From: Nitrososphaeria archaeon
Lineage (GTDB): Archaea > Thermoproteota > Nitrososphaeria > JACIWG01
DNA: 39,190 bases
NCBI GenBank assembly: GCA_029776065.1
Contig: JARVJP010000010.1
Coordinates: 1-39,190 of the forward strand
Direction: 5' to 3'
Shown here in pieces: positions 32,929-39,190 of this stretch; position 1 is the first letter of the stretch; each line of letters begins with the position of its first letter. The notes under the pieces are model-generated. The model saw nothing but the letters and a program-made list of their open reading frames with translations, did not search any database and was not told where the DNA came from. Position numbers and translations under genes: made by a program.

Positions 32929-33858
32929 TTACTTAAATTGAAATAATTCTGTACTAAGGTATCTTTCTCCTGTATCAGGAAGAACGACAACTAAAAGCTT
33001 ACCCTCATTTTCTTGTCTTCTAGCCACTTCTAAAGCGGCATAAGCAGCAGCTCCAGAAGAAATACCTACAAGTAATCCCTCTTTACGTGCTAACTGCCTA
33101 GCGGTTTCCATCGCGTCATCATCCCTAACTTTGATAATTTCATCTATAAGATCCATTCTTAAAACGTCAGGGATAAAACCTGCTCCAATTCCTTGTATTT
33201 TATGCGCACCTGGTTTCCCTCCGCTTAAGACAGGCGAATTAGCTGGTTCCACAGCTACCACTTTGAAATCAGGTTTACGTGGTTTGATATATTCGGCTAC
33301 TCCTGTTACGGTCCCACCTGTACCAACACCTGCAACCAGAATATCCACTTTGCCCCCTGTGTCACGCCAGATCTCTGGTCCTGTTGTCTCTTTATGAATT
33401 CTAGGATTAGCAGGATTCTTGAACTGTTGAGGGATAAATGAGTTAGGAATGGTTAATGCTAACTCCTCTGCCTTTTTCACAGCCCCCTTCATACCTTCTC
33501 CGCCTGGTGTAAGGACAAGCTCTGCTCCATATGCTTCAAGAAGTTTACGACGTTCAAGGCTCATCGTTTCTGGCATTGTGAGGATAAGCCGGTAGCCTTT
33601 AACCGCTGCAATCATCGCTAAACCTATTCCCGTGTTCCCACTAGTCGGTTCTATGATCACAGAGTTATTGGAAATCAGGCCTAGCCTTTCAGCATCTTCT
33701 ATCATGCTAAGGCAGATTCTGTCTTTCACGCTGCCTCCAGGATTTCTGGTTTCTTGCTTTGCTAATATGGTGCATTTCAAACCTTCTGTAATTCTATTTA
33801 ATTGGATTAGGGGCGTGTTTCCTATTGTTTCTAAAACTGAATTATAGACTTTTCTCAT
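32929..33858 (-). CDS. cysK: Cysteine synthase A (O-acetylserine sulfhydrylase)
   Basis: PLP enzyme that joins O-acetylserine and sulfide to give cysteine. 309 residues, the bacterial CysK length. PLP lysine K45 is in [17 protein letters not shown] (71-77) binds the substrate; [12 protein letters not shown] binds the PLP phosphate; [15 protein letters not shown] and PDTGERYLS close the protein. The ATG at 33858 has a TATA-like TATTTATATACC upstream. First gene of the cysK-cysE operon. The pairing and close resemblance to bacterial enzymes suggest acquisition from bacteria, which cannot be proved from this window. Confidence 0.95.
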   Translation of the reverse strand: MRKVYNSVLETIGNTPLIQLNRITEGLKCTILAKQETRNPGGSVKDRICLSMIEDAERLGLISNNSVIIEPTSGNTGIGLAMIAAVKGYRLILTMPETMSLERRKLLEAYGAELVLTPGGEGMKGAVKKAEELALTIPNSFIPQQFKNPANPRIHKETTGPEIWRDTGGKVDILVAGVGTGGTVTGVAEYIKPRKPDFKVVAVEPANSPVLSGGKPGAHKIQGIGAGFIPDVLRMDLIDEIIKVRDDDAMETARQLARKEGLLVGISSGAAAYAALEVARRQENEGKLLVVVLPDTGERYLSTELFQFK

Positions 33859-34109
33859 ATGTTCTTCCTAGACAAAGTTATAGCGGTATATAAATATTAC
33901 ATAGTTATAGAATAACAAGGAGAAGTTTAGAAAATTATTGCGTTTATGCTAAATTCATCATAAATTAGTAAGTGAATATTAGATCCACATAAAAGTTAAT
34001 AGTCGCCCTCATCTGATAAAAATTTTCTTTGCTAATTGTCACTAAAATTTGTCATTGCACATTAAACTTTACCAAATAAACAAAAAAGATAAACCGGTGT
34101 CAAAGTTAG

Positions 34110-34427
34110 ATGATGGTCGATAACCAAGTTAAAGTTAAGATCGCACAGATAATAAACTATAGCCTATCCTTCATGGGAGAAAACTCGAAGAATGCTATAA
34201 TCTATCATTTTATGACTAGTAATAATCTAAAGTCTGAAGAAGAACTTGTTGACCATATTGAAGATTTTGAAGCTTACTTAACATCAGTCTTTGGATACGG
34301 TGTATCTTACATCCTTCCTGCAATGATCAATAGAATTTATAACCAGTTTAATATATGTCCAAGTTCAATTGCTAGCTTAACTTTAACTAAAGCTTTATCA
34401 GAAATCAAGCAAAGAAAGGCTCAATAG
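34110..34427 (+). CDS. Small helical protein resembling NitrOD5-type output domain
   Basis: 105-residue soluble helical protein. The pattern ENSKNAIIYHFMTSNNL, then IEDFEAYLTSVFGYGVSYIL and a final helix ending NRIYNQFN, resembles the NitrOD5 domain found in archaeal regulators, mainly by the FGxG segment and helix order. This is recalled similarity, not a search. The first two codons are both ATG (34110, 34113). It is 167 bp upstream of the Tat-exported binding protein, on the same strand, but with its own spacing; a signalling or adaptor role is possible. Confidence 0.55.
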   Translation: MMVDNQVKVKIAQIINYSLSFMGENSKNAIIYHFMTSNNLKSEEELVDHIEDFEAYLTSVFGYGVSYILPAMINRIYNQFNICPSSIASLTLTKALSEIKQRKAQ

Positions 34428-34503
34428 CATTACAGTATTTTCTGTTAACAGTTTCAAATTATGACCTTAACAATATATAGTAAATTTTCTTCATTATTAA
34501 AAC

Positions 34504-34524
34504 TGTCAACAACTATTTTTGACA
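34504..34524. repeat. Inverted repeat upstream of ABC binding protein
   Basis: TGTCAA (34504-34509) and TTGACA (34519-34524) around a nine-base spacer, about 70 bp before the start. A palindrome CTGTTAACAG (34442-34451) lies farther upstream. Possible regulator sites. Confidence 0.35.
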
Positions 34525-34593
34525 AAATTCTGTTAATTAGATACCTTTATCACTAACAAAGATTTAAATAAACCTTTTATATAAAATCTGTTC

Positions 34594-36084
34594 ATGTCAG
34601 AGAAGAAGATGGATCGGAGGAGGTTTATCTTTGTTGGTGCTGGTGCTGTTGCTGTGGCTGCTGTTGGTGGTGCGGTGTGGTATTTGACTAGGCCTGCGCC
34701 TGCTTCCACTACGACGCCTACGTTCACGTCTACGACGTTTACTAACCCGTATACGACTTCTCCTGGTGCGACGTCGGTGACGGTTCCGACGACGACGTTT
34801 ACGGTTCCGACGCCTACGACGACGCCTTCTGAGCCTAAGCCTGATAAGCTGGTGTTTCAGGGGCATGAGGTTCACAGGAAGGCAGCTGTTGGAGTAAATC
34901 GTCCTGGTGGCGTTGACTTGATCGCTGCCTTCACGAACTACACGGGTGTGAAGGTCGAGTGGATTACTCTGCCTAATCCTGAGAACTACGATAAGCTGAT
35001 GAGGGAGTGCTCTGCGGCTGAGGCTACCATCAACCTCGCCCACTGTAATACGCCTTGGTTCTCTCCGAGGGTTGCGAACTTGTTTGAGCCTTTGGAGCCT
35101 TGGCAGGAGAAGAACCCTATCGAGGACTTCAACGACTTCATTCCTGCAGCTGTGAAAACTGCAACCGTGGCTGGTAAGCTCTTCGGCATTCCTGTAAGAT
35201 CGTCTGGGACTGCTTTCTTCTATCATAAGGGCTACTTTGAGGAGAGGGGGGTGTCGCCTCCTAAGACGATCGAGGAGATGTACGAGGTGGCGAAGCAGGT
35301 TACGTTCACTAAGCCATCAGGCGAAAAGGTGTACGGATTTGCTGCGGTTGCCAATAAAGCCGAACTCTATGAATGGCTTGTTTGGATGGCTCGTGCTTGG
35401 GATGGTGATCTCGTAACCTTCGGTGACTACAAGGTGGTGTGTAATCAGGCGCCGGTTGTGCAGGGTTTGGAGATCCTTGCGAAGATGTATAAGGAGGGAC
35501 TGGTTCCCGCGAACTTCACACAACTCTCAAACCCCGACTTTGTCAACCTGGTGAAGGAAGGTAGGGTGGCTCAGTGCCCTGTAGGTGTATCTTACTCGGT
35601 GACGTTTAACGACCCTAAGACCTCTAAGGTAGCAGGTCAAATGGTGATGACTTATCCTTTGCCTGCTGCGCAGTTTAAGGATAAGTGGGAAGGATCATCC
35701 CCATCGTTCACCTTTGTCTGGTCTATGATCATTCCTAGGAACGCGAAGTATAAGGCGTGGAGTTGGGAGTTGATCAAGCACCTGTCTTCGAAGGCTTCGA
35801 ACCTTTGGCTGTCGATGCAGGGCACAGACGTTGGAAGAGCGTCGGTCTACAATAACCCCATTTACTATCAGTACTGGAAGGACGCAGGGGTTCCGAAGTA
35901 CCCTGACGTGCTCCAGAAGGTGCTGAAGTACGGTAGGCCACCTATCCCAGCTATGGACGAATTCTCCCAAGTAGCTGACATCATCGGCACAGAAGCCGAG
36001 CTCGCTATTCTCGGTAAGAAGACGCCTCAGCAGGCGATGGACGCTGCCAAAGCTGCAATAGAACCTCTCGTTCCCAAAGTTTAG
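34594..36084 (+). CDS. Tat-exported sugar-type ABC transporter substrate-binding protein
   Basis: Extracellular solute-binding protein, family 1 type (sugars or polyols). The N-terminus MSEKKMDRRRFIFVGAGAVA is a twin-arginine signal followed by a hydrophobic core. A Thr/Pro-rich stalk (about residues 33-80) then holds the mature domain off the membrane. Landmarks: TGVKVEWITLPNPENYDKLM, GKLFGIPVRSSGTAFFYHKG and KAWSWELIKHLSSKASNLWL. 496 residues. GC-rich codons (ACG, CCT, GCG) set it apart from its AT-rich neighbours. A TATA-like element lies 20-30 bases before the ATG; a strong hairpin terminator follows. The permeases lie outside the window; a MalK-like ATPase is at 38879. Confidence 0.92.
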   Translation: MSEKKMDRRRFIFVGAGAVAVAAVGGAVWYLTRPAPASTTTPTFTSTTFTNPYTTSPGATSVTVPTTTFTVPTPTTTPSEPKPDKLVFQGHEVHRKAAVGVNRPGGVDLIAAFTNYTGVKVEWITLPNPENYDKLMRECSAAEATINLAHCNTPWFSPRVANLFEPLEPWQEKNPIEDFNDFIPAAVKTATVAGKLFGIPVRSSGTAFFYHKGYFEERGVSPPKTIEEMYEVAKQVTFTKPSGEKVYGFAAVANKAELYEWLVWMARAWDGDLVTFGDYKVVCNQAPVVQGLEILAKMYKEGLVPANFTQLSNPDFVNLVKEGRVAQCPVGVSYSVTFNDPKTSKVAGQMVMTYPLPAAQFKDKWEGSSPSFTFVWSMIIPRNAKYKAWSWELIKHLSSKASNLWLSMQGTDVGRASVYNNPIYYQYWKDAGVPKYPDVLQKVLKYGRPPIPAMDEFSQVADIIGTEAELAILGKKTPQQAMDAAKAAIEPLVPKV

Positions 36085-36093
36085 CACAATATG

Positions 36094-36134
36094 CAGCCAC
36101 ATAAGGTAGCATGTGGCTGTGCACTTCTTTTTTT
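36094..36134 (+). terminator. Strong hairpin plus T-run terminator
   Basis: CAGCCACAT (36094-36102) pairs perfectly with ATGTGGCTG (36111-36119) around an eight-base loop, then a seven-T run (36128-36134). Located nine bases after the binding-protein stop. It looks like a bacterial intrinsic terminator and would separate this highly expressed gene from the FAD oxidoreductase. Confidence 0.75.
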
Positions 36135-36187
36135 ATCTTATAATATTTATATGATAACCTGGTGTGACATTTGGTGTGTAGTTTACC

Positions 36188-37567
36188 TTGTTAGTTGATT
36201 TTGTTAAATACTCGAAGGATGTTCCTGTTATAAAAACAGATGTCGTCGTTGTTGGTGGAGGTCCTGCTGGAATAGCTGCCGCATTATCTAGTGCAAGAAA
36301 CGGTGCGAAGACAATACTTGTCGAAAGATACGGGTTTTTAGGTGGGATGGCTACTGCTGGACTTGTAGGCCCATTTATGACGAGCTACTCTCTTGATGGG
36401 AAGGAACAGATAATCAAGGGCATATTCGAAGAACTTGTGACAAGGATGGAGAAACAAAATGGTGCTATTCACCCATCGAAGGTATCCTCTGGGACACCAT
36501 ACTCTGCATTTCTAGTCTATGCGCATAATCATGTTACTCCGTTTGAATCGGAGGTTCTGAAGGTCGTGGCGTTTGAGATGATGGAGGAGGCTGGTGTTAA
36601 GCTGATGCTGCATACATACTTCGTTGATGTAATCACAGAAGGATCTGAAGTGAAGAAGGTTATTGTAGTGAACAAGTCAGGTCTACAAGCGATCGAAGCC
36701 AAGGTCGTCGTGGACTGTACAGGTGACGCTGACGTAGCTTGGGCGTCGGGTGTTCCCTGTAAGAAAGGGAGAGATAAGGATGGGTTGATGCAGCCTGTTT
36801 CCATGTTCTTCAGAATAAGAAATGTCGACACAGAAAAGCAAAAGGAATACATCGCAAAACACCCAGGCGAACGACCATTCTCAGAGATCGTAGCAAAAGC
36901 TAAAGAGAAGGGGAGGTTTCCACTCGCTCGAGATGCCGTTTTAACCTTCGCCACGCCAAAGAAAGGTGAAGCACTTGTCAATGTTTCAAGACTTCATAAA
37001 ATAAATGGAACGATCGCTGATGACTTAACTAAGGCAGAAATCGAGGGAAGGAAACAAGTTATGTTTCTTCTAAAATTCTTTAGAGAAAACATACCTGGGC
37101 TGGAGAATGCGGAACTCGTTGAAGTCGCACCCCAGATTGGGATTAGGGAAACACGCCATATTATAGGCGAATACGTGATGACACAGGAAGATGTGCTTGA
37201 ATCGAAGGAGTTCGACGACGTTATAGGCCTAAACAGCTTTGCAATAGATATACACGACCCAGATGGGCCAAGAGGGCGGTTTGAGGGTCCGAGGAATAAT
37301 AAATACTACGAAATACCATATCGAATACTCGTCCCCCTCAAAGTGGACAACCTGCTAGTTGCAGGGAGACCAGTTTCAGCAACACACGAAGCAGCAGGCT
37401 CTCTTCGCGTCATGCCTCCTGCGTTTGTAACAGGTGAAGCAGCTGGGGCAGCAGCCGCTTTGGCCATCAAGAACAACACTATTCCCAGAAGGCTGGACTA
37501 CAAGAAGTTGCAATCCGTATTAGCCTCACAAAACGTTGTACTGCCCAAGAGAGTTCTGGAAAGATAG
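36188..37567 (+). CDS. FAD-dependent oxidoreductase (FAD_oxidored type)
   Basis: Flavoprotein of the fumarate reductase/PF12831-like group. 459 residues. The dinucleotide-binding motif is VVVVGGGPAGIAAALSSARN, then LVERYGFLGGMATAGLVGPF; a second FAD segment is KVVVDCTGDADVAWASG; LLVAGRPVSATHEAAGSLRV and TGEAAGAAAALAI bind FAD near the end. Substrate unknown; neighbours (sugar-type binding protein, M20 peptidase) suggest catabolism. The start is a TTG at 36188, the first in frame after a TAG at 36179; GGTG lies upstream at 11-base spacing. A weak hairpin follows. Confidence 0.88.
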   Translation: MLVDFVKYSKDVPVIKTDVVVVGGGPAGIAAALSSARNGAKTILVERYGFLGGMATAGLVGPFMTSYSLDGKEQIIKGIFEELVTRMEKQNGAIHPSKVSSGTPYSAFLVYAHNHVTPFESEVLKVVAFEMMEEAGVKLMLHTYFVDVITEGSEVKKVIVVNKSGLQAIEAKVVVDCTGDADVAWASGVPCKKGRDKDGLMQPVSMFFRIRNVDTEKQKEYIAKHPGERPFSEIVAKAKEKGRFPLARDAVLTFATPKKGEALVNVSRLHKINGTIADDLTKAEIEGRKQVMFLLKFFRENIPGLENAELVEVAPQIGIRETRHIIGEYVMTQEDVLESKEFDDVIGLNSFAIDIHDPDGPRGRFEGPRNNKYYEIPYRILVPLKVDNLLVAGRPVSATHEAAGSLRVMPPAFVTGEAAGAAAALAIKNNTIPRRLDYKKLQSVLASQNVVLPKRVLER

Positions 37568-37581
37568 GGTAACACCCTTTT
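37566..37581 (+). terminator. Weak hairpin and T-run after FAD oxidoreductase
   Basis: AGGGT/ACCCT arms with a three-base loop overlapping the stop codon, then four T. Short, but in the right place between convergent genes. Confidence 0.4.
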
Positions 37582-37603
37582 CTCTTTATTTAGATGAGCT
37601 ATG

Positions 37604-38767
37604 TTAAGTGAGCAGTTTTAGTGCTATTAAGGTGTAGATCTGTGCTGCTTTGACGACCTGATCTATTTCGATGTATTCATCTGCAGCATGTGCTTGATGT
37701 AGGCTACCAGGACCTAGAATAATGCTAGGAATTCTTCCCTGGTTTACGAAGAATCTCATGTCACAGGTAGCAGGGAAGCCTGATGCCCCAAAATCTGATC
37801 CGGTCACCTCCTTAACACATTCTCTTGCTACCTTTACTAAGCTACTTTCTAAGGGTGTCTCAGACGGTTCTGCGTAGTGCAGTACTTCATAGTTTGCGTT
37901 AAATGAGGGGTCTCCATTATGGAGTTTGTTTAGAACCTTGTCCACCTCATGAAGGGCTTGAGTCTTTGTTTCACCAGGGATAAGTCTCCTCTCAACAATT
38001 AACTCACAATAATCTGGTACAACATTCGACTTTACGCCTCCCTTTATTACCCCAACGTTTAAAGTTGGTTCACCTAAAAGTGGATGCCTTTGGTTACTGA
38101 GTTGAGTCTGTAAGTCTTGAAGTGTTAAACACAATTTAGAAGCTTTACAAATCGCGTTTACACCTGTTTGAGGCATGCTGGCATGAGCTGACTTCCCCTT
38201 AACAATAAACCTCAAATTCATGACTCCTTTGTGCGCAATTTGAACTTTCAACTCAGTTGGCTCACCTATGATCGCATACTCTGCTTTATACCCCCTCTCG
38301 AGTAGGTCTTTGGTCCCATATCCAGTTACTTCCTCATCAGCAACAAATTCGAGCACTAACCTCCCATTAACTCCTGTCTCAATTAATGCTTCTGCTGCAA
38401 TGAGCATCGCTGCCAACCCACCCTTCATATCTGAAGCACCTCGTCCGTAGATTCTTCCACCTTCTATATTAGCCTCATATGGTTCGTGTTTCCAAAGGGA
38501 GTAGTCGCCTACAGGGACTGTGTCTGTGTGGCCATTAAAGATGAGTGACTTTGATTTATTATCGTTAGAAATTATCCCAATTACACTAGGTCTTCTTTTA
38601 CTAAATTCAAGTATTTTGGTTGGGATACCAATCTTAGTCAATTGTTCTTTGATAAACTCTGATATTTTATTTTCGTTTCCAGGGGGATTTTCACTAGGTA
38701 TTCTAACTAGTTCTCTTGTTAAGTCAATTACTTTGTTAGTGTTGATTCGTCTTAAAATATCTGGCAT
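37604..38767 (-). CDS. M20-family metallopeptidase (ArgE/DapE-like)
   Basis: Zinc amidohydrolase removing acyl groups from amino acids or small peptides. 387 residues. Metal-site motifs: FNGHTDTVPVGD, YGRGASDMKGGLAAM, VADEEVTGYGTK and GEPTELKVQIAHKG, with LGPGSLHQAHAADEYIEID near the C-terminus (final His and catalytic region). A lid domain lies in the middle. Could act as acetylornithine deacetylase, succinyl-diaminopimelate desuccinylase or a carboxypeptidase; the sequence does not decide. It is convergent with the FAD oxidoreductase and lies downstream of the MalK-like gene on the same strand. Confidence 0.9.
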   Translation of the reverse strand: MPDILRRINTNKVIDLTRELVRIPSENPPGNENKISEFIKEQLTKIGIPTKILEFSKRRPSVIGIISNDNKSKSLIFNGHTDTVPVGDYSLWKHEPYEANIEGGRIYGRGASDMKGGLAAMLIAAEALIETGVNGRLVLEFVADEEVTGYGTKDLLERGYKAEYAIIGEPTELKVQIAHKGVMNLRFIVKGKSAHASMPQTGVNAICKASKLCLTLQDLQTQLSNQRHPLLGEPTLNVGVIKGGVKSNVVPDYCELIVERRLIPGETKTQALHEVDKVLNKLHNGDPSFNANYEVLHYAEPSETPLESSLVKVARECVKEVTGSDFGASGFPATCDMRFFVNQGRIPSIILGPGSLHQAHAADEYIEIDQVVKAAQIYTLIALKLLT

Positions 38768-38878
38768 TCTCTTCTACCTATAGAACAATCTATTGGTTTT
38801 ATTCCTTGCGGGTGAATATTGGCATAAGGAATGCTATAATCTAGTAAATGTATTTGGAAAATTTCCTTTAAAGGTCTC

Positions 38879-39190
38879 TCAGTATATTAATTCGCCTGTT
38901 ACCTTGTTAAAGAAGTGTATCCTTTGCTCGTTAAATGTTAAGTAGACCTTTTGACCTATTGACAAAGACTCACTTAACTCTGGGTTGACTATGGCTTTAA
39001 AGAGTGAGCTGTCCATCCTTAAATCCAATACCACTTCGTCGCCTAAAGGCTCTTGAACGTACACCTCAGCTGAGATATATGCCTCCTTTAGTGGCGCTTC
39101 AGCGTTAATAATAAGGTCTCGTGGTCGAACTCCAAATATAAGTTCCGTGGCTGACTTAGCCTTTATGGCCTCAGCGATCTCCTTTGGCAT
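38879..39190 (-). CDS. ABC transporter ATP-binding protein, MalK-like, C-terminal fragment
   Basis: Only the last about 103 residues are in the window; the 5' part runs past the right edge (the ATG at 39190 is internal). The sequence matches the regulatory TOBE domain after the ATPase core: ELIFGVRPRDLIINAEAPLK, YVQEPLGDEVVLDLRM, LSIGQKVYLTFNEQRIHFFN, typical of MalK/UgpC sugar importers. It probably energises the transporter whose binding protein is encoded at 34594. A gap of about 110 bp separates it from the peptidase gene on the same strand. Confidence 0.88.
   Translation of the reverse strand: MPKEIAEAIKAKSATELIFGVRPRDLIINAEAPLKEAYISAEVYVQEPLGDEVVLDLRMDSSLFKAIVNPELSESLSIGQKVYLTFNEQRIHFFNKVTGELIY

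Noticed and set aside
34597-35226. Arginine-rich 209-codon open frame on the minus strand inside the binding-protein gene
   Set aside because: It mirrors the ACG/CCT-rich stalk codons of the real gene; low-complexity arginine runs are an artefact of the GC-rich complement.
1-39190. tRNA, rRNA or CRISPR array
   Set aside because: No T-loop GTTCRA-type segment paired with an acceptor stem, and no regularly spaced repeats, were seen by eye in the gaps. A tRNAscan or CRISPR finder run would be decisive.

Overview
The window comes from an archaeon. Markers are the C-terminal part of a thermosome (group II chaperonin) subunit, deoxyhypusine synthase, a PAC2-type proteasome assembly protein, a tungsten-type aldehyde ferredoxin oxidoreductase, a dolichol/phytol-kinase-like membrane enzyme, and promoters made of a TATA box about 25-30 bp before the start codon (many mRNAs look leaderless). 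Many genes start with TTG or GTG, and GGTG/GGTGA serves as the Shine-Dalgarno core. The DNA is AT-rich. A TACK-group (Thermoproteota-like) anaerobe or thermophile fits best, but this is inference from gene content. No rRNA, tRNA, CRISPR array or intact transposon was found.

Layout. 1-9.5 kb: thermosome end, an MFS transporter, MobB, deoxyhypusine synthase, an Fe-S protein abutting a cysteine desulfurase, a ferritin-like protein, a hypothetical plus rhomboid protease pair, a phosphoglycerate-mutase-like phosphatase and a polyprenol-kinase-like membrane protein. 9.5-17 kb: an FGGY (xylulokinase-like) kinase divergent from a free-standing pyruvate-kinase C-terminal domain coupled to a HAD phosphatase; a possible integrase relic; a ferredoxin-reductase-like flavoprotein; Hsp20 with PAC2; and a coiled-coil protein coupled to an SPFH/zinc-ribbon protein. 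17-22.7 kb: OsmC, the aldehyde oxidoreductase, YjbQ, a second MFS transporter and a zinc alcohol dehydrogenase. 22.8-28 kb is an accessory zone: an intact HEPN-MNT pair, a metallocluster module (Mrp ATPase, NifX-like protein, small coiled-coil protein, DUF134 regulator), a decayed second HEPN-MNT pair, and a small zinc-finger gene. 28-34.4 kb: a second alcohol dehydrogenase, two secreted proteins of unknown function, a ribbon-helix-helix protein, a PrsW-like protease, and the cysK-cysE cysteine operon. 34.5-39.2 kb: a Tat-exported sugar-type ABC binding protein, an FAD oxidoreductase, an M20 peptidase and the C-terminus of a MalK-like ATPase.

How the parts may work together. Sulfur and metal handling recurs: cysK/cysE make cysteine, a desulfurase releases its sulfur, Mrp and the NifX-like protein handle Fe-S or Mo/W clusters, and MobB and the aldehyde oxidoreductase use pterin cofactors. 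Two shared DNA motifs are the most notable non-coding signals. One is a 28-bp palindrome upstream of the aldehyde oxidoreductase, repeated with 25 of 28 bases upstream of an alcohol dehydrogenase 8.5 kb away, which suggests an alcohol/aldehyde regulon. The other is a GTGATATATCAC-type site found three times around the Mrp/NifX/DUF134 module, which suggests that DUF134 regulates itself and its neighbours. Two genes shorter than 60 codons (a zinc finger at 27245-27412 and a ribbon-helix-helix protein at 30644-30817) were found by direct translation of gaps.
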